Both the position numbers and the translations under genes were made by a program. From Oscillospiraceae bacterium (GTDB lineage: Bacteria; Bacillota; Clostridia; Oscillospirales; Ruminococcaceae): a DNA stretch of 10,053 nt. The notes under the pieces are model-generated. The model was not told the DNA's origin and did not search any database. It saw only the letters and a program-made list of their open reading frames with translations. Numbering within the stretch: position 1 is the first letter of the stretch; every line of letters begins with the position of its first letter. Where the stretch lies: positions 1-10,053 of the forward strand of contig JAGAEK010000125.1 in the NCBI GenBank assembly GCA_017828835.1, in the 5' to 3' direction. This document shows positions 1 to 8,287 of this stretch, piece after piece.

Positions 1-112
1 CCTGAAATATATTTTCCGTATTTGCAAGACTTATCATACCGATTACCGTTATGGCTCCGAATATCAACAATATTGCAATAATTTTAATGATATAGCGTTT
101 CCGAACTTTCAT
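1..112 (-). CDS. Partial signal-anchored protein, N-terminus only (possible AlgJ/DHHW-like partner of MBOAT)
   Basis: Only the first 37 codons are present; the gene continues past the left edge. It starts with ATG at 112 and has a good ribosome-binding site (GAGGTG, 7 nt upstream) that overlaps the end of the MBOAT gene, leaving 9 nt between the two genes. The peptide begins MKVRKRYIIK and then has one hydrophobic stretch (about residues 8-31, rich in Ile, Leu and Gly), which reads as a signal peptide or single membrane anchor with a basic N-terminal side. The body of the protein is outside the window, so its function cannot be read. In Firmicutes the gene after an MBOAT acyltransferase is often a signal-anchored AlgJ/AlgX-like (DHHW/SGNH) protein that works with it in O-acylating an extracellular polymer. 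That assignment is inferred from position only. Confidence 0.65.
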   Translation of the reverse strand, partial: MKVRKRYIIKIIAILLIFGAITVIGMISLANTENIFQ

Positions 113-121
113 TCTGTCACC

Positions 122-1438
122 TCATATCATATAAATTACGCTGACCGCGAACATCGCGATACAAATCACGGTCTTCACGGTATTCTGCGCCGATTTCGAC
201 TTTTCGCCGAGCTTGTTCAATAAATACCAGCCCGCTACTGCTCCTATAACTATCGGAACGATCCATGACCCCAAAAATATCCGCTTTATTTCGTCTCCGG
301 CAAAACTTTTTCCAAATCCCGCCATACTCAAAAACAGATTTTTTATTCCGGTAAACGACTTTCCCGAAAGAAACGCAAATCCTATAAACCAACCCGCACC
401 CGTTATGATTTTCGCAAGTCTGACCGGGAGCTTTGATATTTTTTTCTCTAACCAAAACCTTTCCGCAACACTAACCGCCGTCAAATATATCAAAAAAACC
501 ACGCTGCTCTCAAAGATACCGAACCATTCGCTCCAGAAAAAGCACGCCGCCAGCCATACCGCGAACGTTTTGATGACGTTCCGAACCGAAACCTCCGAAC
601 TTTTCAAACACGCAGTTAAGTAATTTTCGTTAAAATCCGAAACCGATTTATTATACCGCCCTAAAAAGTCTCTCATATTCCCACTCGAAAACGGCTTTTC
701 AAAATTTTCAGGCAGTTCCATCCCGAACATTCTCCCGATACCTCTCGCCATATCCGAATACCCCGACAGCATGAAAAAATTTCCGGCAATGAAAAACACT
801 ACCGCACACCAAGCCTCCGAAAATCCGCCCGATATTGCGCTTTCGTACACGGATCTATAGCACCATATCGCCGAATCCGCAATAAATATCTTCTTGAAAA
901 GTCCTGTCGAAAACAGCTTGAAGCCTTCCCATATATTCAAAAGCGTAACGTTTTTTCCGTAAAGTTCGCTGCGAAATTCGCTCCAGCGAACCACCGGTCC
1001 CGCTTGCGCTTTGAAAAACAAGGTCGAAAATAAACAAAAATCCCCGATATTTCTGTTATGTGCCGCTTCTTTACCATTATACGCGTCTATTATATATCCC
1101 GTCGTCGTAAACGCGTAGACCAAAAATCCGATCGGAACCAGATAATTCGTCGTACCCTCGATATATATCAAAACCGAAATTCCGACTGTGTTTTTCAAAA
1201 TGATGACCGCCGCAGTCGAAAATTTTATCCAAAGCTTTCTCGTCCGCGATATCAAAACTCCGCTGAAAAAATCAATTACGACAAACAACGCAAGTATCAG
1301 TACCGATTTTCGAAAAATCAAAATATACACTGCCGAATTTATAAAAAGCAGTGTAATATTTCTGTATTTTACCGGCGTTAACACATGAGCGATAACCGCT
1401 ATCGGCAACACGATAAAAATAAACGCGATATTTGTCAT
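122..1438 (-). CDS. MBOAT-family membrane O-acyltransferase homologue lacking the signature histidines
   Basis: This 438-residue polytopic membrane protein matches the AlgI/DltB/PatA branch of the MBOAT family, which moves acyl groups across the membrane onto extracellular polymers. Family landmarks in order are PIGFLVYAFTTTGYIIDAY (about 102-120), QAGPVVRWSEF (145-155), GLFKKIFIAD (179-188), LSGYSDMARGIGRMFGMELP (224-243) and ENFEKPF. It then departs from the family. Where active members have RRWH followed by Ser/Leu-rich sequence, it has GRYNKSVS, with Asn263 in the histidine position. Where they have the second histidine (LWHG), it has CFFWSEW. Its only two histidines are at about 18 and 127, outside the catalytic region. 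The reading frame is intact, so this is not decay by frameshift. It is slightly shorter than typical homologues (roughly 460-520). ATG at 1438 is preferred over a TTG one codon upstream because AAAGGA lies 6-7 nt before the ATG. It sits 12 nt after the RNase M5-like gene in the operon. It may be inactive, regulatory, or use different chemistry. Confidence 0.85.
   Translation of the reverse strand: MTNIAFIFIVLPIAVIAHVLTPVKYRNITLLFINSAVYILIFRKSVLILALFVVIDFFSGVLISRTRKLWIKFSTAAVIILKNTVGISVLIYIEGTTNYLVPIGFLVYAFTTTGYIIDAYNGKEAAHNRNIGDFCLFSTLFFKAQAGPVVRWSEFRSELYGKNVTLLNIWEGFKLFSTGLFKKIFIADSAIWCYRSVYESAISGGFSEAWCAVVFFIAGNFFMLSGYSDMARGIGRMFGMELPENFEKPFSSGNMRDFLGRYNKSVSDFNENYLTACLKSSEVSVRNVIKTFAVWLAACFFWSEWFGIFESSVVFLIYLTAVSVAERFWLEKKISKLPVRLAKIITGAGWFIGFAFLSGKSFTGIKNLFLSMAGFGKSFAGDEIKRIFLGSWIVPIVIGAVAGWYLLNKLGEKSKSAQNTVKTVICIAMFAVSVIYMI
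1326..1355 (-). other. 8-bp perfect inverted repeat inside the 5' part of the MBOAT gene
   Basis: TACACTGC (1355-1348 on the minus strand) and GCAGTGTA (1333-1326) pair perfectly around a 14-nt loop. In the mRNA the stem is followed by a U-rich stretch (TATTTTG, then more T). It falls within about residues 28-38 of the MBOAT reading frame. This could be a weak intragenic attenuator or chance. The stem is only half GC, so a strong terminator is unlikely. Confidence 0.3.
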
Positions 1439-1450
1439 CAAAATTCCTTT

Positions 1451-2038
1451 CTAAAGTTTTTCGACCATATCTTTAAATTCTTCTGCAGTCATCAGAATAT
1501 TGACTATATCCAAAAGCGCGTTTGCCGAAATATATTCCGGCAGTTCAAGCTTTTCCAGTACCTTCCTGCGCTTTTCAAAACTGTTTTCCCGCCCGCTCAA
1601 TCCGAGCTCGTACATATCGTATTTCGTGAGCTTTTCTTTCTCTTCGTCCGCGGCGCTTTTCTCTCCGAGCACTCCCGCGTTTTCAAGTGCTTTAACTATG
1701 ACTTCGACCGGCATTCCCTCGACCCCGATCTTTCCTTCCTTTCCCGGAGCTATTTTTCTTTTTTCTTTTCCGGAAACGTCCGGAATATAAGCATGCTTGA
1801 TCTTATCGACCGGTGCGAACGAGCTTATGTATCTTCGGATCTTAAATCCCGCCGCGTCAGAATCCGTCAATATCACTATCCCCTTCGTCTCCGCAAGCTT
1901 TCTGATCATAGCCCGCATATCACGATTTTTGAAAATGCCGAATCCGTCGGTCTGTATTATCAATCCGTCAACTATCGACGCAAGTTTGATCTTATCGTAT
2001 TTTCCTTCAACTATGATCGCCTGTTCAACTTTATACAT
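1451..2038 (-). CDS. rnmV: Toprim-domain RNase M5-like protein with DUF4093-type C-terminus
   Basis: This 195-residue cytoplasmic protein has a Toprim nuclease fold. The N-terminal strand carries the catalytic glutamate in IIVEGKYDKIKLA (Glu11). The second acidic motif is IVILTDSDAAGFKIRRYI (Asp59, Asp61). A conserved basic/glycine segment follows, KHAYIPDVSGKEKRK and GKEGKIGVEGMP (81-110). RNase M5 uses this fold to mature 5S rRNA precursor. The C-terminal part (about 125-195) is charged and then helical and resembles the DUF4093 extension of Clostridia members. The start is ATG at 2038, 3 nt after the holA stop, with a modest purine-rich site (AGAAAGAAG) inside the end of holA, so translation is probably coupled. 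It is closer to the Clostridia DUF4093 type than to Bacillus RNase M5, and no ksgA is next to it, so 5S processing is likely rather than certain. Confidence 0.8.
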   Translation of the reverse strand: MYKVEQAIIVEGKYDKIKLASIVDGLIIQTDGFGIFKNRDMRAMIRKLAETKGIVILTDSDAAGFKIRRYISSFAPVDKIKHAYIPDVSGKEKRKIAPGKEGKIGVEGMPVEVIVKALENAGVLGEKSAADEEKEKLTKYDMYELGLSGRENSFEKRRKVLEKLELPEYISANALLDIVNILMTAEEFKDMVEKL

Positions 2039-2041
2039 TTT

Positions 2042-3088
2042 CTACTTCTTTCTGCTGTCAAAAAGCTTCGTTATCATTCTCTGTAATACTACCGTTTTAT
2101 CGATGCCGCTGCCTTTGAGCGCAATATCGGCGTCTCTTATCACAAAAAGGCTATCCTCGATACTTTTCAGTGAAAACGATGCGCAATCTCTTATCGCGTT
2201 TTCCACTCGAAACGCCGTCCCTTTATATTCGTAAAGTCTGAGTATATCATCTTTGCCTTTTCTGTTTTCCACTGCTGTTTTTGCTCGATACATATCGATA
2301 TAAAGCCCGGCAAGCGCCGCAGTTATCGCCACCGGCTCCGTTTTTCTCCAAAGCAGTTCGTCAAGTATCTTCATACTTCTTTTATAATTTCCGCGTGCTA
2401 TCGCATTCGTCATGTCATATATACTGCTTTCAAGTACGGGAACCGTATAAGTATCTATATCTTCTTTCGTGATTTTTGTCTTTCCTTCCGATTTTGCCGC
2501 AACTCCGAGCTTTTCTATCTCTCCCGAAAGAATATACATATCGTTCCCGCATCTTTCGGTAAAATATCTCGCAGCGTCCGGAGATATATCGCATCCTTTT
2601 TTGTTGATTTCATATTTTATGAATTTTACGATATCCTTATCGTCTCTCTTTAATATTTCCGCGACTCCGCCCGTTTTGCCGATCTTTTTCGCCGCATTCG
2701 TAACCCCTGCGCTTTTGCGTACTTTCTTGTCTGCGATAAAATTCTTAAAAATAATAACGGTAAAATCGGGAATACCGTCGAGCATCTCGAAAAATTTCTC
2801 CGCGGACGCCGTTCCGAGATTGTAAAACGCAAGATTCTCGACAATGATACATTTTCTCAAAGACAACCATGGCGGCGTTATCGCTTCACGCATTATGTCG
2901 TCGATATCCGAATTCTCGTCGAACTTTACCGTTCCGAATTCCGCCCCGTCTTCTCCTGTCACTGCCGACTTCAGTTTTTCAGAGTAATAATCCGTCAGAT
3001 ATTTTTCATCTCCGTAGAGCCAATACACTCTCAGCGGAGACTTTTCTTTTACGTGCGCGGCAAATGCCGCTTCATCCGAAAATATCAT
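2042..3088 (-). CDS. holA: DNA polymerase III subunit delta
   Basis: This 348-residue protein is the delta subunit of the clamp loader, which opens the beta sliding clamp in the cytoplasmic replisome. The N-terminal motif LRVYWLYGDEKYLTDYYSEK (about 19-38) is the family's degenerate P-loop region. It is followed by the pattern IMREAITPPWLSLRKCIIVE and, in the middle, ARYFTERCGNDMYILSGEIE, which is typical of domain II. The collar helices follow (SIYDMTNAIARGNYKRSMKI, then GLYIDMYRAK). Length matches the family (about 330-350). The start ATG is preceded by a strong GGGAGGAC site and lies inside the last codons of comEC (17-nt overlap), so the two are translationally coupled. comEC followed by holA is a classical Firmicutes order. 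Nothing looks broken. Confidence 0.95.
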   Translation of the reverse strand: MIFSDEAAFAAHVKEKSPLRVYWLYGDEKYLTDYYSEKLKSAVTGEDGAEFGTVKFDENSDIDDIMREAITPPWLSLRKCIIVENLAFYNLGTASAEKFFEMLDGIPDFTVIIFKNFIADKKVRKSAGVTNAAKKIGKTGGVAEILKRDDKDIVKFIKYEINKKGCDISPDAARYFTERCGNDMYILSGEIEKLGVAAKSEGKTKITKEDIDTYTVPVLESSIYDMTNAIARGNYKRSMKILDELLWRKTEPVAITAALAGLYIDMYRAKTAVENRKGKDDILRLYEYKGTAFRVENAIRDCASFSLKSIEDSLFVIRDADIALKGSGIDKTVVLQRMITKLFDSRKK

Positions 3089-5240
3089 AAAGTCCTCCCG
3101 AAGCTTTTCTGATCTTACCGTTATTTATATAAAAATCAATATTATTTCCGTTTTCGATCAACAAATTTTCCATATTGATCAACATGTTGTCCTGCAAATT
3201 ATAATAAACCGCGATGCCGTTTCTGAACCGCTCCGCGTTTTCCGGTATAACTGCGTCGAATATGACCAGATCCGCGTCGACCGTATCCGACATATTAAGT
3301 ATATCGTATTTTTCGGATATATACAATATCTTTATCCCGCCCGCCTCTATCATCCATACGCCGTTTGAAATTTCTTTAATTTCCGCTCCCCCGACGGTTA
3401 TTTTCATTCCGCTTTCAATACCGATCAATTCTCCGCCGCAGTTTTTTATCAGTTTTTCATTATCGGCAACCTCTTTCTTCACAAGAATCTTATCATATTT
3501 CCCGTATTGCGTCAGTTTATAGGTTTCTTTCTCTTTCCCGAGCGCTATTACCGCGTCACCGACGTTTTCTCCCTTCAGATTCCTGCTTAAATAATATGCG
3601 TCGCCGCTGCTTCTCAACGTCGAAATACCTACGCCGCGATTCTCGCTCTCAACGATCATACCGACCGACTTGTCCAGTCCGCTCACCGTTATTTTTGTAA
3701 CTCCGTTCATGGAAATACCGTAAGAAAGTATTCCCGCCGCTAAAACTATAACGCTTATTATCGCGGCATACCGGAAATGCTCCTTTCTCTTTTTCAATAT
3801 CATCAAAATCAGAAAAATTATCGAGAACGACGCCACCCATATCTTTATATATCCGTACCCGACAAAAATCCCCGAATAAGGCAATCTTGAAAATATCCCC
3901 GCTACCCACTCCACCAAAGCCGCCGTTATTCCCGCTATGAATCCAAACGCTTCCGCTATAAAATGCAGAAAAGGCACAAACGCCAAAAGTTCGGAAAGTA
4001 TACCGAAAATAATTATAACCGGTACAAACGGCGCCGTTATCAGATTAGTGATCAGCGCGTAACTTTGCACTCTTTCAAAAAATATAACCGTGATCGGGAC
4101 CGTGAACATTATCGCAGACACAGACGCCGCAAAAACTCCGATCAATGCCTTCCTTATCTTTTCAAAGGGCAGTTTCCTCGTTGAATACACAATTTTGTCA
4201 GATATTTTCTCTGAAAGTAAAAATATACCTACCGTCGCCGAAAACGAAAGATAAAACGATACCGACAGTACCGACTCCGGATCGAATATCATTATGACCG
4301 CCGCCGCAAGTCCTATCGAATTAAACTCTTCGCTTTCATAGCCCAGTCCGTTCGCCGCCATCGCCGTCGTCAGCATTATCGCAGACCTCACCGCGCCTAT
4401 TTGGAATCCGACGATAACCGTATAGATCCAAACTCCCGCAATAATTATCCATGACGACCTTCTCTTTTTGAATCCCAGTGCGGACAGAAGAAAGTAGATA
4501 GCTCCCGCCACTACCGAAAGATGCATCCCCGAAACCGCAAGCACGTGCGAGATCCCGCTGTTGATAAATTCTTCCTTGATCTCGTATGACGAATTTCGTA
4601 TTCCGAGCGTCATTTCAGCAACGATATCGCCCTGATATTTCGGCAGTATCCTTTTTATATTGTCGTACATTTTATCTCGAAAACGCATCAACGAAACGTA
4701 TATTCCGTTCCCTGCGTCTGTATTTTCAATGTTCTTCAAAAATCCGTTCACGCTTATCCCGTTGTTTTCAGTTATATCGGAAATATTAGCGTTCGCTTTG
4801 TTTGCCGCATACAGCTTGACTCTGCACGTTACGTTGTCGTACAGACTGACGTCCGGAACGTTATAACTGTAAACGTTTATTTTCGTACCTGACGGCATAT
4901 CTCCTCTGCCGTCGCTTATAACCTTAAAACGTTTTGTTCCGTCCGAATAATCCGTTTCAGTAACAGTCCCGCTCACGGTTACCTCTTTTCCGAGCGATCT
5001 CAAGACCGGATAACATTTTAATTCGACCCTCGCCGCTCCCAACAGCGCAAATACCGCAGCAGATATAAAAACCGTCAGCATAATATTCCTTGCCGTTTTG
5101 ACTTTTATAAAAACTCCGGCTATTACCGAAAATACGGCCGCGGCTATCGCAATGACAACTCCGGCATAACTTCCCGAAAACAAAACGACCGCCATCGTTA
5201 CAAGGCTCGTCGCTCCTATAACAATAAACGGTCGTCTCAT
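3072..5240 (-). CDS. comEC: ComEC/Rec2-family DNA internalisation channel protein with degenerate C-terminal domain
   Basis: This 722-residue inner-membrane protein matches ComEC, the channel that carries single-stranded DNA into the cell during natural transformation. It has N-terminal membrane helices (about 1-70), then an OB-fold/DUF4131 soluble region (about 80-175, with EVTVSGTVTETDYSDGTKRF). Next comes the competence core starting at LGIRNSSYEI and ISHVLAVSGMHLSVVAG (about 212-246), and then many helices to about 507. The last 210 residues occupy the place of the metallo-beta-lactamase-like nuclease domain. The usual DVGQGD motif reads SGLDKS here, the HxHxDH metal site is absent, and no histidine occurs after about residue 488. 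ATG at 5240 is chosen because GAAAGGA lies 8 nt upstream. The earlier in-frame ATG at 5261 (729 residues) has no clear ribosome-binding site. The gene follows the HIT gene in the operon. Presence of comEC alone does not show that the organism is competent. Confidence 0.92.
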   Translation of the reverse strand: MRRPFIVIGATSLVTMAVVLFSGSYAGVVIAIAAAVFSVIAGVFIKVKTARNIMLTVFISAAVFALLGAARVELKCYPVLRSLGKEVTVSGTVTETDYSDGTKRFKVISDGRGDMPSGTKINVYSYNVPDVSLYDNVTCRVKLYAANKANANISDITENNGISVNGFLKNIENTDAGNGIYVSLMRFRDKMYDNIKRILPKYQGDIVAEMTLGIRNSSYEIKEEFINSGISHVLAVSGMHLSVVAGAIYFLLSALGFKKRRSSWIIIAGVWIYTVIVGFQIGAVRSAIMLTTAMAANGLGYESEEFNSIGLAAAVIMIFDPESVLSVSFYLSFSATVGIFLLSEKISDKIVYSTRKLPFEKIRKALIGVFAASVSAIMFTVPITVIFFERVQSYALITNLITAPFVPVIIIFGILSELLAFVPFLHFIAEAFGFIAGITAALVEWVAGIFSRLPYSGIFVGYGYIKIWVASFSIIFLILMILKKRKEHFRYAAIISVIVLAAGILSYGISMNGVTKITVSGLDKSVGMIVESENRGVGISTLRSSGDAYYLSRNLKGENVGDAVIALGKEKETYKLTQYGKYDKILVKKEVADNEKLIKNCGGELIGIESGMKITVGGAEIKEISNGVWMIEAGGIKILYISEKYDILNMSDTVDADLVIFDAVIPENAERFRNGIAVYYNLQDNMLINMENLLIENGNNIDFYINNGKIRKASGGLYDIFG

Positions 5241-5248
5241 TTTTATTA

Positions 5249-5255
5249 TCCTTTC
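5249..5255 (-). promoter_or_regulatory. Ribosome-binding site deciding the comEC start
   Basis: The minus strand reads GAAAGGA, then 8 nt, then ATG at 5240. The site lies inside the reading frame that would begin at the upstream ATG (5261), and nothing purine-rich precedes that upstream ATG at suitable distance (the bases before it read AAAAAAGCTCG). This favours the shorter 722-residue protein. Confidence 0.6.
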
Positions 5256-5283
5256 GCTCATCGAGCTTTTTTATTTCTTCACG

Positions 5284-5622
5284 TCAACCGGGAGGCCATG
5301 CAAGCTCTCTTCCCGCCAATACGTGAAAATGCAGATGCCTTACACTCTGTCCTCCGTCTTTTCCGACGTTGCTGACGATTCTGTATCCTTGAGTGATCCC
5401 AAGTTCATACGTTATCTCCGCAATCTTTTGAAAAACGTGCGCTACGATCGCTGAATTGCTTTCGTCGATCCTGTCCGCTCCGTCGATATGCTCCTTCGGT
5501 ATCACGAGAAAATGCACCGGTGCCTGCGGTTCGATATCGTAAAACGCAAGGATCTTTTCGTCTTCATATATTTTCTTCGACGGGATCTCTCCGGACGCTA
5601 TTTTACAAAATATACAATCCAT
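5284..5622 (-). CDS. HIT-family (Hint-like) nucleotide hydrolase
   Basis: This complete 112-residue histidine-triad protein has the usual length for the Hint branch. These cytoplasmic enzymes hydrolyse purine nucleoside phosphoramidates and related adenylated compounds; the exact substrate cannot be read from sequence. The active site is RHLHFHVLAG, with triad histidines 96, 98 and 100. The N-terminus MDCIFCKIASGEIPS carries the Cys3/Cys6 pair typical of zinc-binding members. The NVGKDGGQSV loop before the triad is also characteristic, and the protein ends with the common WPPG. The start has an excellent AAAGGAGAG site about 8 nt upstream. It lies 37 nt after alaS and 43 nt before the preferred comEC start. 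The pairing with alaS is suggestive, because Hint proteins can act on aminoacyl-adenylates, but a functional link is inference. Confidence 0.95.
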   Translation of the reverse strand: MDCIFCKIASGEIPSKKIYEDEKILAFYDIEPQAPVHFLVIPKEHIDGADRIDESNSAIVAHVFQKIAEITYELGITQGYRIVSNVGKDGGQSVRHLHFHVLAGRELAWPPG

Positions 5623-5659
5623 TTTTTTCTCTCCTTTCCCGAATTTTTGTTTTTATTTA

Positions 5660-8287
5660 TTAACCGAGTATATTTTTGACTGTTTGCGCTATATTTTCAG
5701 CGGCATTTTTCAGCGCGTTTCTGTCAGATGCACCGCCCATTGCAGCGTCGGCTTTTCCGCCGCCTTTTCCTCCCGCCGCAACGCAAATAGCTTTAACGAT
5801 CTTTCCGGCGTCCGCTCCGGCCGCAACGGCATCCTTGCCGCAAACCGTATACACAGTCGATTTTTCTTCTCCGAAAGATACCAAAACCGCAACTATGTCC
5901 GCCGCTTTATCTTTCAATCCGTCGCCGAGCGTTCTTAACGTATCGGCGTTCGAATTTTCAAAACACTTTGCAACGACTCTGTATTTACCGACCTGCGTCG
6001 CTCTTGAAACTATATCTCCCGCCTGCATCTGTGCGATCTTCGCACCGAGCGCGGCAATTTCTCTGTCTTTTGCCTTTAATTCACCCGCCAACGCGATCGA
6101 CTTTGTCGGCAGATCATATATATTTCCTATCTTCAGACTGTCCGCTGTTTTTTCCGCAATATCTTTCAATTCTTCAATAAGTCTCAAAGTACCTTCGCCT
6201 GTTGTGGCTTCGATCCTTCTTATTCCCGCCGCCGCAGACGTCTCCGATATTATCTTGAACAGCCCGAGTTTCGCCGTGTTTTCAACGTGCGTACCTCCGC
6301 AGAGTTCTATCGACTCTCCGCCGATATTCACAACTCTGACGATATCGCCGTATTTTTCTCCGAATAATGCCGTCGCTCCCAAAGCTTTTGCGTCGTCTAT
6401 CTTCATTTCTCTGCGGTCAACGTCTATAGCTCTGAGTATCATATCGTTGACGATCGCTTCAGTTTTCTCGATTTCCTGCCGTGTCATTGCCGCAAAATGA
6501 GAGAAATCGAATCTGCACCTGTTTTCGTCAACGTAAGAACCTGCCTGATGCACGTGGTCACCCAAAGTAATTCTCAGTGCATGCTGCAAGAGGTGAGCCG
6601 CCGTGTGATTTCTCATGATCGCGCGTCTTCTTTTTTCGTCAACGATCGCAACGGCTTTTTGTCCCGCCTCGATAACTCCGCCTTCCATCTTACCTATATG
6701 CATAAACACTCCGGAACTGTTTTTCTTGCAGTCCGTAACCTTGAATTCGCCGTTTCCGAGCTTTATGATCCCTGTATCGCCGACCTGGCCTCCGCTTTCC
6801 GCGTAAAAAGGCGTACGGTTGAGTATCACAGCGCCCTCTTCTCCGTCGGAAAGACCGTCGCAAAGTTCGCCTTCTTTTATTATCGCCGCAACTTCGCTCT
6901 CGCTTTCGATCATGTCATAACCGACAAATTCCGTTTTCGGTCCCGAATATACGTTAGCGCTTCCTGACCACGCAAGATTTCCCGCGGCGGCTCTCGCCTC
7001 TCTCGCTCTCTCACGCTGTTCTTTCATAAGTACCGAAAATCTTTCTTCGTCGACTTCAATACCTTTTTCCTCGGTTATCTCTTTCGTAAGATCAATCGGG
7101 AATCCGAAAGTATCATAGAGTTTGAACGCATCGTCTCCGGAAAGCGTTCCGTTATCGACCTCTTCAAGCATCTTGTTCAGCAGATCCATGCCTTGATTTA
7201 CGGTTTTCCCGAATCTTTCCTCTTCCATCTTTATTGTCTTCGCAATATAATCCGCGTGCTCTTTAAGCTCGGGATACGCTTTTTCATTTTCTTTTATGAC
7301 GGTATCGCAGACTTTATAAAGGAACGGTTCCGTTATTCCGAGCAATCTGCCGTGGCGCGCCGCGCGGCGAAGCAGACGGCGAAGGACGTATCCTCTTCCC
7401 TCGTTTTGCGGAGCTACACCGTCGCTGATCATAAACACCGAACTTCTTATATGGTCCGTAATAACGCGGAGAGAAATATCGCTCTTCTCGTTTTCCTTAT
7501 ATTTGACTTTGGCTATCTCGCTTACCTTAGCCATAATGTTTTTGACTGTGTCGACCTCAAAAAGATTATCGACTCCCTGTACTATGCACGCGAGTCTCTC
7601 AAGCCCCATACCCGTATCTATATTTGATTTTGCAAGGCGGGTGTAATTTCCTTTTCCGTCGTTGTCGAACTGTGTGAAAACAAGATTCCAGAACTCGACG
7701 TATCTGTCGCAGTCGCATCCGACCTTACAGTCAGGACTTCCGCATCCGTACTGTTCTCCTCTGTCGAAATATATTTCAGAACAGGGACCGCAAGGACCGG
7801 ATCCGTGTTCCCAGAAATTATCCTCTTTTCCGAGTCTCACTATTCTGTCCGGCGATACTCCGACTTCCTTCGTCCAAATATCATAAGCCTCGTCATCGTC
7901 AAGATAGATCGTTACCCAAACTCTGTCAACAGGCATCTTTATGACCTTCGTCACAAACTCCCATGCCCAAGCCGTCGCTTCTCTTTTGAAATAATCGCCG
8001 AACGAAAAGTTTCCGAGCATCTCAAAATAAGTTCCGTGGCGGCTCGTTTTTCCGACTCTTTCAATATCCGGAGTCCTTATACATTTCTGACACGTAGTAA
8101 CTCTGACTCTCGGAGGCGTCAATTCTCCCGTGAAATATTTCTTAAGCGGCGCCATACCCGCATTTATAAGCAGCAAGCTTTTGTCGTCTTTCGGTATAAG
8201 AGAAAAACTCGGCATCCTGAGATGGCCTTTGCTCTCAAAAAACGACAAATACTGTTCCCTGAGTTCGTTAAGTCCTGTCCATTCCAT
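5660..8287 (-). CDS. alaS: Alanyl-tRNA synthetase
   Basis: This 875-residue cytoplasmic enzyme charges tRNA-Ala with alanine and clears mischarged Ser/Gly-tRNA. Length and domain order are standard. The class II catalytic core spans about 1-240, with motif 2 in TSRHGTYFEMLGNFSFGDYF (81-100) and the GMGLER motif near 226-231. A Clostridia-typical cysteine cluster sits at Cys182, 187, 191 and 193. The tRNA-binding helical domain contains GRGYVLRRLLRRAARHGR (297-314). The editing domain has zinc-site residues His561 and His565 (NHTAAHLLQH) and Cys663 and His667 (CGGTHVEN). The C-Ala/DHHA1 domain ends with a glycine-rich GGKGGGKADAAMGG segment. The start ATG has AAAGGTGG about 9 nt upstream. It is the first gene of the operon and has a consensus promoter about 90 nt upstream. 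No T-box was found in its leader. Confidence 0.98.
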   Translation of the reverse strand: MEWTGLNELREQYLSFFESKGHLRMPSFSLIPKDDKSLLLINAGMAPLKKYFTGELTPPRVRVTTCQKCIRTPDIERVGKTSRHGTYFEMLGNFSFGDYFKREATAWAWEFVTKVIKMPVDRVWVTIYLDDDEAYDIWTKEVGVSPDRIVRLGKEDNFWEHGSGPCGPCSEIYFDRGEQYGCGSPDCKVGCDCDRYVEFWNLVFTQFDNDGKGNYTRLAKSNIDTGMGLERLACIVQGVDNLFEVDTVKNIMAKVSEIAKVKYKENEKSDISLRVITDHIRSSVFMISDGVAPQNEGRGYVLRRLLRRAARHGRLLGITEPFLYKVCDTVIKENEKAYPELKEHADYIAKTIKMEEERFGKTVNQGMDLLNKMLEEVDNGTLSGDDAFKLYDTFGFPIDLTKEITEEKGIEVDEERFSVLMKEQRERAREARAAAGNLAWSGSANVYSGPKTEFVGYDMIESESEVAAIIKEGELCDGLSDGEEGAVILNRTPFYAESGGQVGDTGIIKLGNGEFKVTDCKKNSSGVFMHIGKMEGGVIEAGQKAVAIVDEKRRRAIMRNHTAAHLLQHALRITLGDHVHQAGSYVDENRCRFDFSHFAAMTRQEIEKTEAIVNDMILRAIDVDRREMKIDDAKALGATALFGEKYGDIVRVVNIGGESIELCGGTHVENTAKLGLFKIISETSAAAGIRRIEATTGEGTLRLIEELKDIAEKTADSLKIGNIYDLPTKSIALAGELKAKDREIAALGAKIAQMQAGDIVSRATQVGKYRVVAKCFENSNADTLRTLGDGLKDKAADIVAVLVSFGEEKSTVYTVCGKDAVAAGADAGKIVKAICVAAGGKGGGKADAAMGGASDRNALKNAAENIAQTVKNILG

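Noticed and set aside
1385..2086. Plus-strand open frame (233 codons) opposite the RNase M5-like gene
   Set aside because: It is antisense to a recognisable Toprim protein, and its translation shows no domain and unnatural composition.
5676..6500. Long plus-strand open frame (274 codons) opposite the 3' part of alaS
   Set aside because: It is antisense to the well-conserved C-terminal part of AlaRS, its translation is low-complexity Ala/Ser/Pro-rich as expected from complementing alaS codons, and it has no ribosome-binding site or promoter.
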